Shown piece after piece: positions 1 to 11,261 of a DNA stretch of 64,000 nt. Under the pieces are notes generated by a model. That model was given only the letters and a program-made list of their open reading frames with translations. It ran no database searches and had not been told where the DNA came from. Location: contig MCFL01000006.1 of the NCBI GenBank assembly GCA_002102555.1, positions 1-64,000 on the forward strand, given 5' to 3'. Origin of the DNA: Catenaria anguillulae PL171. Taxonomy: Eukaryota; Blastocladiomycota; Blastocladiomycetes; Blastocladiales; Catenariaceae. How positions within the stretch are numbered: position 1 is the stretch's first letter; each line of letters starts with the position of its first letter. A program made the translations under genes and the position numbers.

Positions 1-152
1 TTGCACCCAATTTGCCCGATTTGGCCCATCACGCCGACCGACCACTGCACCGACTTGCCTCACGAGCACCAATTGGCTCCAACACAGTCTGCACCACGAT
101 CTATCCATACCGTAACGATCACGAACTGCACCCTCTCGCATCACCATCCATC

Positions 153-3100
153 ATGTCCGTCGCAGAGTGGCTCGCGGGAACCTTCAACCCAGGTACCGAT
201 CCGCCCCGTTTTCCTCGACCACAGCCCCGGAAACCCTGCCTTTGGCCGCCCCAGATCCAAAACGAGAGAAAGGAAATGGCTGACTGGCTGCCGCCGCACC
301 AACTCGAACCACAGATCACAACATCCGTGCTCAAGCCGAAGCACAGCTCGCCGCTGCCGCTGAGGCCAACTTTGTACGAATGTTGCTGGTTGTCCTCATC
401 TGCGTCTTCTAAGCTAACTTGTCGCATACACCTTTTTTTTTGTTATAGACCACCTACATTGGCCAGCTGACCGAGCAGCTCGTCAACAAGCAGGTTGATT
501 CTGGCGTGCGGACCGCTGCTGGTCTTGCATTCAAGAATGCTATCACGGCCACCGTATGTAACTCTGGCCCGCTTGTTTTGGATTACATGAACCAGAATCC
601 AACCAGTCGCTCAACCATCCGCACAATCTGTATAGGACTCGACGCTCAAGGAGGCAAAGCTCGCAAAGTGGCGGGCAACCGATGCCACATTCCGGTCGCA
701 AGTCAAGGCAGCCGTACGTCTTGCTCACTTTTGGGTACTCTTCTGCCACCGTCGCTTACCGAGATTTTGTTTCCGGCTACAATAGGTGCTTTCCTCGCTC
801 GATTCCAACGTCAATGTCCAAGTCGCCCAAGTGATTGCGGCAATTGCCGCCGTGGAACTGCCGCGCAGCGAATGGCCCGAGCTCATCCCAGCCCTTTTGG
901 GCAACATGACGGCCACGGGTTCGTCCGAGGTCCTCAAGGCCGGATCCATGACTGCAATTGGATTCACCTGTGAAATCATTGTATGCGTTTGCTTTTGTTT
1001 TTGTCTGCCTCGTCCAGTATCCATTTCCATGCTCACTGGTTACTTGCATACGCTGTCTGCAGGACCCAAAACACCTCGCGCAATACTCTGACCAAATCCT
1101 CATGGCGGTCATGAACGGCGCACGCAAGGAAGAGCCCTCGCAAGTTGTCCGTGTCAAGGCTCTCGAGGCACTTCTCAACTCGCTCACCTTCATTCAAGAA
1201 AACTTTGCGCGCGACAACGAGCGCAACGTCATCATGCAAGTGCTGTGCGAGGGCACTCAGACAAACAACACGGAAGTGCAGGTGGCCGCGTACCAGTGCT
1301 TGATTCGCATTGTCGACATTTACTACCGGTACATGGAGTTGTACATGCGCAAGGCCTTGTTTGGCGTACGTGTCTCTTCTTTCCTCGCGTTTTGGTGTAG
1401 GTCATTTCCCTGTGGCTGACTTTGACGTGGGCCAACGATCATCAGGTTACCATCTTCAGCATGCAATCCGAAAACGACGCCGTGGTCCTGCAAGCTATCG
1501 AGTTCTGGTCGACGCTTTGCGAGCGCGAATACAACATCCTTGTGGAAATGGAAGAAGCCGAGGCTCTGCACCAGCTTGCCCCCGAGCGGTGTATGCACTT
1601 TGCGCGCGACGTGCTCAAGGAATTGGTGCCTGTGCTGTTCTGGCTCATGACCAAGCAAGACGAGGATGCCGACGAGGACGAGTGGAACACGGCCATGGCG
1701 GCCGCCACGTGCTTGGGCACATTGGCGTCGACCGTTGGCACCGACATTGTGCCGAATGCGCTGCCGTTTATCGAAAACAACTTGCGGTCGGTCGACTGGC
1801 ATTACCGCGAGGCCGCCGTCATGACCTTTGGAAGTATTCTCGAGGGGCCCGATCCGGCACATCTCGTCAACCTGGTCAACCAAGCGCTGCCGTACCTGCT
1901 TGCCGTCACAACCGACGAGCATCCGCTCGTGCGTGACTCGGCCGCCTGGACCTTGGGTCGTGTTTGCGAGTTTGTTCTTGAGCACTTGAGCGAGGAGGCT
2001 GCCATGCAGATTGTCGAGGCACTTGTGCGCGGTCTAGGCCAGTCCGAGGCACGCATCATTGCGTCGTCGTCCTGGGCACTGTGCCAATTTGCCGCGCAGT
2101 ACGAGCACTTGGGCGGCGAGGGCGAGCCAACGTCACCACTGTCCAAGCCGTTTGCCCAAGTGACGCAGGCGCTGCTCATGGCGGCCAGCGTGGATGCCGG
2201 GGCATTGTCGTTGCGCATGGGCGCATACCAAGCGCTCGTATCGTGGATGGCGGCCGGCGCAGACGATACGCTCAACACGACGGCGGCCATTGCCGACGAG
2301 GTGCTCAAGAGGCTCGAGGTGTTTGCGGGCCATCAGGCTTACTCTGCGCCCGCGGCTGAGACCGTGTCCAACTTGGTGGCCGTCATCAACACGTTCGTGC
2401 GCCGCGTGGGCAAGTCGTCGTTCATGCTCACGTTTGCCGATCGCATCATGGCCGTGCTCTTGCGCCTGTTTTCCGTTGCCGCGGCATCCAAGGCCACGGG
2501 CGTCATCGAGGATATTCTGTACTGCATTGGCGGTATGGCCCAGGTGCTCGAAATGGATTTCGGCCGGTTTGTCGAGGCTGTGATTCCCGTCATCGTTGCT
2601 GGTCTGCAAGCGCCCGACGAGCACGCTATGTGCCTTGCTTCTGTTGGCGCCGTTGCCGACTTGGCCCGCGCGACCGACCGCCAGTTTGTGCAGATTTCGT
2701 CCGGATTCATGGACTACTTGGGCCGTGCCCTGACGCACCAGGGCGTGCACCCGAGCTTGCCGCCGGCCATCATCACGTGCTTTGGCGACATTGCCATGGC
2801 TATTGGCGGCAAGGCCTTTGGCCAGTACCTCGGCACCGTCATGTCGGTGCTCAAGCAGGCCGCACACGCTGCCCAGGTCATGTCGCAGTCGGACGTCAAC
2901 TCTGGCGAGTTTCTCGAAAACTTGCACGAGTCCATCATTGAGGCGCTCGTCGGTATTGTCAACGCCTTGGCGACCGACGGCATGGTGACGGAGCTCACGA
3001 GCGATTTGGAGTTTATTGCGCAAATGTGTCTCGAGACGTTGCAGACGCGCATTCCGCAGCAGGGGAATGATGTGTTGATGCGGAACGTGGTGGGGCTTGT

Positions 3101-3260
3101 GGGCGATATCGTTCAAGAGTTTGATGCGGCCGCAAAGCCCTACTTTGGCCATTCGGCGATTGAGCAATTGTGCAACCGTGTGTACCAAACGCGGTCCTTG
3201 ACCACCAACACGAGGCAGACGGCCAGATGGGCAAGGGATCTGGTGCGCAAGCTTTTGTAA
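153..3260 (+). CDS. KAP95: Importin subunit beta-1 (karyopherin beta, Kap95/KPNB1)
   Basis: Nuclear import receptor that binds importin alpha, FG-nucleoporins and Ran-GTP. Seven exons fit: 153-192, 315-373, 449-553, 636-713, 786-980, 1063-1365 and 1446-3260, each joined by a GT-AG intron of 72-122 bp. The start at 153 gives MSVAEWLAGTFNP, and the second exon continues as an importin-beta N-terminal helix (QAEAQLAAAAEANF). The spliced product is about 870 residues, the usual length, and consists of HEAT-type helical repeats throughout. Recognisable family stretches are QVDSGVRTAAGLAFKNAI, CEGTQTNNTEVQVAAYQCL and the acidic loop DEDADEDEW that contacts importin alpha. The terminator is TAA at 3258. 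A pyrimidine-rich 3' flank follows. Identification is by family resemblance and is secure; the individual splice sites are inferred from frame. Confidence 0.95.
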
Positions 3261-3645
3261 GGTGGCAGCTGGTCAATGTGCACTCTATTTTGTCTTGTTT
3301 TTCTCTGATCCTATTCCCCCGTTGACATTTCTCGTTTCGAAGGCCCTTTCCCCCGTTTTTCTTTCTTTTCTTCCTTGTCGTCCCATCTGTTTCCTTTTTC
3401 TTGTATTGTCTACCGCTGGTGCTGTCCTGACTTTCTTCCCTCTTTCTTCTTGATCGTCTTCCACTTGTTTTTGGTTTCACATCATGGCAAAGTTGTAGTG
3501 TGTTTTCATGTTGTGTCGCTTCAGTCTGTCCTTTTCGTCCCTTGGTATTATTCTCTACATCTTTTAGGTTCCTTTTTTTCTTATCTTTCTCTGCCCATGC
3601 CTCACTGAACGTTGAACGCGATGCCCTGTTTGGCATTGGGCCTCG
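3261..3645. other. Intergenic, T/C-rich 3' flank
   Basis: Pyrimidine-rich sequence with runs of T and TTTCTTT motifs, probably the 3' UTR and terminator region of importin beta plus the promoter of the next gene. No convincing coding sequence. Confidence 0.5.
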
Positions 3646-6433
3646 ATGACTGGTGAAATCTGGCATGGCACACACATCCCAATGCAATCCAACATGGAGA
3701 AATCACACTCGCAAGTCAGGCAGTCCATCGACAGCCTACACAATGCCGTCAAATCCTTGACGTCTGGTGCCACGGCGGCGGCCGCTTCGGGCGGGCACAC
3801 AGCTGCGAACAACAAAGGATCCGTCAACGTGCTCAAAAAGAGCTCGACGAACGACTCGTCAGGGTCCGTGTCGTTTGAAGGGTCGTTGTACCAGGCACAG
3901 GTTTTGGCGCATGGACAGTCGTTCTTGGCGGCAGTCGAAAGGTGTGGTCCCCAAGTCATCAGTCGTAGAACCATGGATCATGTTTGGCCAAGCGTGCTTG
4001 ACGTCAGAATGACATTTTGGCACGCAAAATAGAGTTCCCGAGTACGAGTCAGCTCGAGACGGTCAGATGTAAAGAGCGCTCAAGCAGATGAAAATCAGGA
4101 TATCAGCGTCGACCCAACAAGGTATGATGGAGCCGGCGCTGGCCAGTTGCATCCACGTACTCATTTCGCAAACCGATCCGCATCCAATATAGCTTGGACC
4201 CGTTCCTCCTCGCCCTTTCCGAATCCAAATTCCAACCTTGGGTATTCGTCCGCGAGCTCGTTGTACACGTCCTTCAACCACTCGCTTTCTTGTACTGCTT
4301 CACATTGAAGGGCCGAATCCTCGCTCGCAACCGCCAGTTCATTGGCACGAACTGGATGGTCTTTCACCAGTGGATATCGTTTGCTTGCCTTGCTGCCAGC
4401 GTGCTCGTTTACATACTGCATCCGCCGCCGCATATCGGGTGGGAGGAATTTGTGCTGTCGCAGTTCCTGGTTTGGTATCGCCAATGCATTATTGCGTTCA
4501 AATATGCATTCACCAGGTACAGTTCTGCCCGCCGGCGACAGCTTGCTTGTGGTTCGTTGATTGACTGACAGTGAGATCATCTCATGCCATTTCTCGTCAT
4601 GTCAGTCCAATCGAGCTGAGCAAGATGAACGAGGAGGTGGAGTCGGCCGAGACGCGGTCACAACGCCAAGGTACCGAGCGTCAGCCGACGAATCTCTGCT
4701 AAAAGACACCAACTGATATTCCTCGTTCGTTCCCGCAGTTCTAACGGGATGGATCCTTCCCAGCCGAGAAGTTGTCGAAACACAGGTACTGCTGGCATCG
4801 ACGAGGCTTTGGCTCGACCTATGCAATGGACACTTTATGCTTAAGCAAACCGATGCACCCTCAAGTGAGCATGCCGAGACTGTCAAGTCTGCCGATGCGC
4901 TGAACGTACTAGCAACATCAGCAACCGGCAGTCACGTCGTCAATGAGCTGCAGCTGCGATACGGCGCATACCTGGATGCCGAGAAACACATTTCAGCAAC
5001 TGCACCAGTGACCCCAACGACGCCAGTTGGTGATGGGCAGCCAGCAAGTCACCATGGAAATGGAACAGCCCCAACGTCATCAGCGCCGCCAGCTCGGCGT
5101 GTCTCTGCGTGGTCGGTTATCGTCGAGTTGATTCTTGAAAGTCATCAACACATTGCTCCACTTTGGGCCACCCGACTCCCACGTATGACGTTCTTGATAT
5201 GTGCCCCATTCTGATAAAGGAACGAAATGTCTAAGTTCATTCTTTGCTTAGCGTTCGCATTTTGCTGCTTCCCACTCGTGGTTAGATGGTACCAAGGACT
5301 GCCTCCGGCCGGCGGCCCACATTGGACTGCCATTCTTTTCACAACGGCGAGCTTTTGGAATAATTATTGGTTCATGACTTCAAATCTCGGATTTGTTCAA
5401 GTGTGGTACGTCCAAACGTTCCAATTTCTTTACTCCACATATTCATTCTGACCTGAAGGCGCTCGCCGTAACATGCAGCGTGACCGACTTTTGTCGGCGC
5501 CAGCACTTGTTTACTCGCCTGAAAGCTATCTTGCAAGACGGTTTCGTTCGAGTGCCAAAGTCAGCGTTCCTTGAGAAACATGGAGCCAATGGCCACCCTG
5601 GCCATTTAAACGCGTTAAAGGAGGAAGATCAAGAGCCTGCTGCCCCCAACGTTCAAGACACGGCAGAGCCCGATGTCAAAGAGCCGCCGTCCAACCCGTT
5701 GCTCGCTGCGGCAGACGACATGGTGATGGTTCGTTTGGATATGGACTGCAGCCACAACTTGCTCATGTGGTGGTACACACGCTTGATCATTCAAGACTAT
5801 GGCCGGCCCTACTTGCTTCGGCTTCAGTGCTACACGGCGTACGCCTGTCATTTTCGGCGCGCGTCAACTCTTCACCGTCAGCTGCTCATGCTCACTGATT
5901 CCAATCGACCACAGACTGTTTATCGTTTTTGCCATCAAAGTCGCAGTCATAATGGTCGTCGCCTTCTTCAACACCCTGCAAATGTCTGCAGCGTCAGACA
6001 CGGGTCTCCTGCTGTGTGTCTACGTGCTCCTCATTCTCATCGTCATGGTGACCCGCTGCTTGATTCACGGCCTCTGGGCAAATGCGGTACGTGAGGAACA
6101 TGCTTTCGTCCTGTACAAGAAAGGGGTATGTACCTTTGCACTCGAAAAATGCCCTCCTCCTTGACTGCCTAACGCTCACACTCCCGACATCCCTTCATCC
6201 AGATTTCGTTGTCGACAAGAGGCGAACGGCTGCGTGAAGTGTCGCCAAAGTTGTCGCTACAAGCACGCGATACCGCCCAATTGTGTTGGATTCTTTCCCA
6301 CGCTTCTAAGGAGGAGGAGGTGGTGAATGCTTTGCGTGTCTTTGGCCTTCCGGTCAGCACCAGATTGGCAACGACATTTGCAACGGTCATGCTTGCGGGT
6401 ATCAGTTCCGGATTTCAGCTCTTGGTTAGGTAG
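3646..6433 (+). CDS. Polytopic membrane protein of unknown function, possibly gustatory-receptor-like
   Basis: Not firmly recognised. Exons that join in frame: 3646(or ATG 3694)-3941, then uncertain up to 4193, 4193-4516, 4606-4670, 4739-5182, 5252-5405, 5479-5838, 5915-6125 and 6203-6433. The second junction is ambiguous: either one 251-bp intron 3942-4192, or an extra exon about 4035-4121 between two introns. The product has a Ser/Ala-rich N-terminus of about 95 residues. Seven or eight hydrophobic helices follow, for example VVHVLQPLAFLYCFTL, HQWISFACLAASVLVYIL, FIVFAIKVAVIMVVAFF and LLLCVYVLLILIVMV, with a large charged Pro/Glu loop between about residues 360 and 440. The last helix lies at the extreme C-terminus (TTFATVMLAGISSGFQLLV). 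An N-terminus without a signal peptide, seven-helix count and a TF...FQ end recall chytrid gustatory-receptor-like proteins, but the diagnostic spacing is not exact. The function remains open. Confidence 0.6.
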
Positions 6434-6981
6434 AGTGAGTGGCGAGCGTTCTTGACGTTTTGCATATCGGCCCTGTATGGTAGCAAGTCTGTATGATATA
6501 CACTGGATGAGTCACACAGCATCTGAATCGGCAAGCTGAGAGAAATGGGAGCCATGTCGCCTACCACTGGAATGATTGCACCAGGGAATGGGTATGTGTT
6601 TAGTTGAGTATGAAGGTCTGATCCAAGTAAACAAGCGAAAGACTGGAGCACATAAGAGCGAATAAATGCAAATGAGTCGAAACAAACAATGTGATACAGG
6701 AAAATCAAGCTGGTTCATCAACGGGAATGGCTTTCTTCCCAACATTCTGCTCAGGAACCAAAGGCTTTGCTACCCTCGAGCCTCGAATCACACGGGATCC
6801 GGCAGTGGTGCGGCTGCGGCATGATTGTCGGCGAGTCTTGCGCGAGGATCCGATCCCGTATCAGGCTCTTCCCGACGCTCATCAACTCGCTTCATCTGTG
6901 AGCTCTTGCCAGCGTCGCTTTTTGTGCCATCGTCGGATACACGATGCCCAACAGCGTCGCCGTTGACATTGACCACCCCTG
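6434..6981. other. Intergenic between two convergent genes
   Basis: Convergent 3' ends. AT-richer than the genes; no supported ORF, RNA gene or repeat seen. Confidence 0.5.
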
Positions 6982-9335
6982 TCAGACGGTCCGCAGTGTG
7001 AGAATCGTGACCAAGTCCGTCTTCAGGCAAATCCGAGTCTGCTTTTGCTTGGCCGTTGCGACGAGACCCACCACCAAGACCATCGGCCAGAGAATCCGAA
7101 GTGATGTCAGATCCGATTTTGGAACCACTTGCTGATCCAGGTTGGGAATCAAGTGGCCCAAGGATTTGCTTGACCCCCTTGGCAGCGCCTTTGGGTAGCT
7201 GCTGCTCCTTGGCTTGATTGGTTGGTGTCCTTCTGAAGCTGCCTTGTCTGCTCCCGCCATGCCTAGACCCGCCACACTCTTCTCGTCCTTTGGAGCAGAC
7301 CCTGGTGCGACTGGAGCCATCTGTGCGTTTTCACCAGCACCTTGCCTCCGGCCACCTTGAACTTGCTCTGGCGCCGCCATCTTGCTCGCACCCTGCCCAT
7401 CATCCTTTGGCTTGATTGCATCGGCGGGATCGGGTCGAGCTCCTGTCCCATGACCCACTGGATCACCATTCGCGCTCTTGCCCAGCCGACTTGCTCCGGA
7501 ATCAACGACTTCAGGGTTTGAATCACCGAGTTTGGCATCACTTGCAACCTTGGCACCTGCCCCAATTGGTCGCATTCGCCCAGCGCGACGCATTTCGCCA
7601 GTTGATGAAGACTCTGGAACGGTTTCGTCATCGCTCCGTTGGCGACCTTGCGCGTCGGGGCCATTGGCAATCGGAGAATCTGGCGAGACCGAGTCACCGG
7701 CTTGCAGAGAATCCACACTGGCAGCTGGTTCTTCGTCAACGTCATCCGCCTCTGCTTCGTCGTCCGCGACGGCAACAGGATCGCCAATATCCACATCCTC
7801 AATAAATCTGCACCGCTCGTCCTTGCCCGTGACCCAAGGCGTGCACGAATCCATGGAATGGTACCCGTTCATGAGCAAGCGTTCGAGTAGTATGACGTGT
7901 TGCGTGAGTAGGCGCATCAGCATGTCGCGGGCAACTTGCTCCTTGCCCGTCCACGCGTGCGTGATGATGGTGCCCTTGCACGGGCCAGGGAAGCCCCACC
8001 AGCCGTTGGCTTCTTCGCACGGAGCGATAATGAGATCTTGGCCCTAATTTGTACCATTTGCATTGTACCGTTAGTTGGCGACAGACCGAGTCTCAGGACT
8101 GCAACAAGCAAACGCAAGTGTACCTCGACGAGTTTCGGACGAATCAGCTTGGTGAATGCGGCCTGCTCAGCAGGCCACTCGGTGAGCCACTTACGGCAAT
8201 CGGGTCGGTCAGGGCAGGTCGCCAAATCCCTCATGATCTCCTTTGCCCTGGGCGTCGACCGCAGCACCCAAAACCCCGTGTTTGTCGCATTCCAGTTGTT
8301 TTCCTTTTGCCCGGGTGGGTCCAGCGCCATCATCATGGTGGCCGTGTCATGGAACCCCCATCGTTTGAGCATTTCCGCCAAGCTCATATCTGGCTTGGCC
8401 ACGTACGCGTCCGAGTCGAAAAACACAACGTATTCGTAGCGGTGCAATGCGTCGTAAATGATCTTTGGCTTGTACCACCCGCCAATCTGATACGGCTTTG
8501 CGAGCCGTGACCCCGTGAGCGACAGCCGCCGGTAGTCGTATCCGAACCGTAGCGCCCACGACAAGGTGTAGAGCGGGCCAATGGTCAAATGATCAAGAGC
8601 AAACGGGTCGTTTCCCACGCTGGCAAGCGACTTGAGTGGCCGGTTGTCAGCGTGCATGACAAGTACGCGTGGCGTGCGTGCAGGGCCCGGAAGCGATGCA
8701 AGCGATGCGCCGCCTGGGCTAGCCTTGCGCCAGTCCCACACGAGACGAGTCGGGTCGGTGCTGGCGGCCCATAGATCGTGCATGAGATTGGCAACGCTCT
8801 TTTGTGCAGGCTTGGTACGTGCGCGGGCTGGCTTGTCGCTTTTTGTTGCGCCGGAGTCGGATTTCGGATGCGGCTTGGGCAATGCTTCACCCACCAGATT
8901 GCCATCCGAGTCTTGGATCGTGTGCTTGTCGTGACTTGCCGATGGCGACGGGGAGGCCCGCGTCGAGTCGTCGCCCGTAGTTGCACCTTTCCCGTGGTGA
9001 AGCAGTAGACCAAGAGCTGGCGACGATGGGTCCGAGCCAGTGGCCGTCATGAGGGCGAGGACGGCAAGGCTGACGAGTGCGAGCGCCGTGAATAACAGCA
9101 GCATGGCCGGACGACGGCGGCGAGTGGTAAAGTGGCCATCAGGCGACGACTCGAGCTTTGGAGATGACAAGTGACCTGCAACAGATGTCGACGTGTGCGG
9201 AAGCGATTGGCTGCGGGTAATCACATGAAGTTTGAGAATCGGCTGTTCCTCCGACGAGTGAGGAATGCTATCGAGCAACGTACTAACGGATCCTCCAGAC
9301 AGCGTCAACAGCGTGTACAGCACGCATGCCAGCAA
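6982..9335 (-). CDS. Type II membrane glycosyltransferase with DSD motif and long disordered tail
   Basis: Two exons, 8124-9335 and 6982-8043, separated by an 80-bp intron (gtacac...aattag). Near the N-terminus an RRRR patch precedes one hydrophobic helix (MLLLFTALALVSLAVLAL), the layout of a Golgi type II enzyme. A basic Pro/Ser stem leads to a GT-A-like catalytic region. It contains RVLVMHADNRPL, WALRFGYDYRRLSL, KPKIIYDAL, then YVVFFDSDAYV with the metal-binding DSD, and an NTGFWVLR block typical of GT34/GT77-like enzymes. The exon join gives PKLVE-GQDLIIAPCEE. After the catalytic domain about 250 residues are acidic, Gly/Ser/Pro-rich and probably disordered, ending with a short hydrophobic stretch. 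The start is uncertain: ATG at 9335 overlaps the upstream gene by 53 bp; ATG at 9104, just before the helix, would avoid this. Donor sugar and acceptor cannot be told. Confidence 0.75.
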
Positions 9336-10458
9336 CCATCATTAGGACACCCAACGCCTGTCCCCACCATTGGCTGGTCAAAACGCCCATTGACGGACCC
9401 GACGCGCTGGCCCCAATCATGCCCGCAATCACAAGCGCGGCCACCAGCTCGACACGAGGACCCATTCCTGTCCTGACCGTGACGCCAGTTCCTGTCCCAA
9501 AGAAGCCAGCGACCAGTGCGGGTCCCGGCGGGCTTTCTTGTGAATACGATGGATGAATGCGATTGGCAATGCACGCCGTGATGAGAGCTGCACCAAGACT
9601 GGTCCACGGAAAGTCGAGCGAGGACTCGGCAGAGCCCAGCGTCGCCGATATTTGAGTCAGGTGAAGCAAGATTGGGAACTCGACGAATGCGATGGTCACG
9701 GCCAGAACGGCCATGACTCTGGGAAGGATCGAATTGACAATGACCGGTGCGCTGGAATGACTTGTCGCGCGAGCTGGGTCGACAATCAAGACGTGTGCTG
9801 CAATCCGAGCAACTGCGGCAAAAATGGAAGCGGTCACCGGGACGATCCATTCTCCAGAACCCGTCGATGCGGCAATGGATCCGAACCCAAACGAGCCAAG
9901 CAGAAAGATGGTCGTTCCGGCGCATGTGAAAATCAACGGTAGCACGACCGGGGCACGAGGACGGGATGCATCAGTGCTGACTTGCCCAGTCGGTTCCGAA
10001 AGAAGACAGCGAGCAAGCAGGGTTTCCGATGCAACCAAAACAACTTGAACAATGAGGGCGGATGGGGACACTGCCAGGGCCACGTTTGTAAGGGCCAATG
10101 CGGCCGCCATGGCCAAAGCCAACATCCATGGCCCCGCAATCACTCCTCCACTGTTGGACCCCGAGTATACCTGCTGATCCACAGCGATGCTGTTCTTTGC
10201 CAGTCCTTGATCTTGATCATTTGCTGGGACGGCCGTTACAAAGAAGAGAACAATGGCTTGAACCAAGGCCAGTGCGACAGGTGGAACGTTGAATGAGAGG
10301 ACGTGATGAGTCATGACCAAAGAAACACCCAAAAACACGGCAGCAACGCCAGATCGCCGGTTGGCATGGGTCGAGTTCGGTGGCGGCGGGAGCGGGTACA
10401 ACGGCGACACCGGTCCGTGGCCGCCGGTGGCGCCGAGAGCACTGGGAGACGACGACAT
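9283..10458 (-). CDS. Polytopic membrane protein, transporter-like
   Basis: Single exon of 391 codons. About nine or ten hydrophobic helices are visible, such as VAAVFLGVSLVMTHHVL, ALALVQAIVLFFVTAV, MLALAMAAALALTNVALAV, LPLIFTCAGTTIFLLGSFGF and VELVAALVIAGMIGASA. A short Pro-rich cytosolic N-terminus precedes them. The helix count and the alternating short loops resemble a drug/metabolite or nucleotide-sugar transporter, but no signature motif is seen, so the substrate is unknown. It lies head-to-tail with the glycosyltransferase just downstream, and its 3' end overlaps that ORF. A nucleotide-sugar supply role would fit this neighbour but is only suggested by position. Confidence 0.6.
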   Translation of the reverse strand: MSSSPSALGATGGHGPVSPLYPLPPPPNSTHANRRSGVAAVFLGVSLVMTHHVLSFNVPPVALALVQAIVLFFVTAVPANDQDQGLAKNSIAVDQQVYSGSNSGGVIAGPWMLALAMAAALALTNVALAVSPSALIVQVVLVASETLLARCLLSEPTGQVSTDASRPRAPVVLPLIFTCAGTTIFLLGSFGFGSIAASTGSGEWIVPVTASIFAAVARIAAHVLIVDPARATSHSSAPVIVNSILPRVMAVLAVTIAFVEFPILLHLTQISATLGSAESSLDFPWTSLGAALITACIANRIHPSYSQESPPGPALVAGFFGTGTGVTVRTGMGPRVELVAALVIAGMIGASASGPSMGVLTSQWWGQALGVLMMVAGMRAVHAVDAVWRIR

Positions 10459-11261
10459 GTCGATTGCAACAGGTGTATTCTGTGTATGCTGCTGAGTGCC
10501 CTTTCAGTGGAATGCACATCTTGTTGGAGAGTCACAGACTGTCGCGATCAACAACCAGTTTTTCCGTTCCCACAGTGCTCGACTTCCATCCATTATGTCG
10601 CCAGTTTCGATACACAATCGAGTAAATATATTTACGTCGGTCATAATCATCATTTCACGCCTGCTTGACGCTCACATCTTACTCACGAACCTGTCGCATC
10701 TCATCCTCTGCTTCCGTGTATGTACAGTCGCACCTTGTTGCACCTCGGCTCAGTTGCTCGCTTCTTGTGTGCTCGTCTCAGTAGTGTACCCGCATCATGC
10801 ACCTCTGTACGTCTCATTGCCACTTCTTGTCATCTGTTGATCGCAACACTCGTCTGACCCACCTGTCCTTGACTTGTATGGCTCATTAGCTTGCGTGGTG
10901 CCGCATGTCCAGTCCCTTCAAGCGGTGCCACCTTGCTGCTTTTTTTGTCTTCCCATGGGCGCCTCACCCATACCCCCACCTCCTGCTCACATTTACCACG
11001 GCCCACCCGCTCATGTTTATCCACTACCTTCATTGATCCCTGTGAAATGCTTTGGTTCATTTGTGTGCTACTTAGATATACATGGCTTCGTCTCTTGTTC
11101 ACTTTCACTTTCATGTTCCTCATTTGCTCCTTGGATTTTTCTCCTTCAGTCCAACTACTGTGTGCACTTGCAAACACAAATCATTTCAGCTCCACCAGAC
11201 AACTTATTCATTTAATGCACAAATACACGCATGCACACAATCCGCTCAAGAAAATGCGACG
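10459..11261. other. Intergenic, 0.8 kb
   Basis: Holds the promoter of the transporter-like gene and the 3' flank of the PHIP/BRWD-like gene, both on the minus strand. Pyrimidine-rich patches are present. The short ORFs here have no family features. No RNA gene recognised. Confidence 0.5.
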
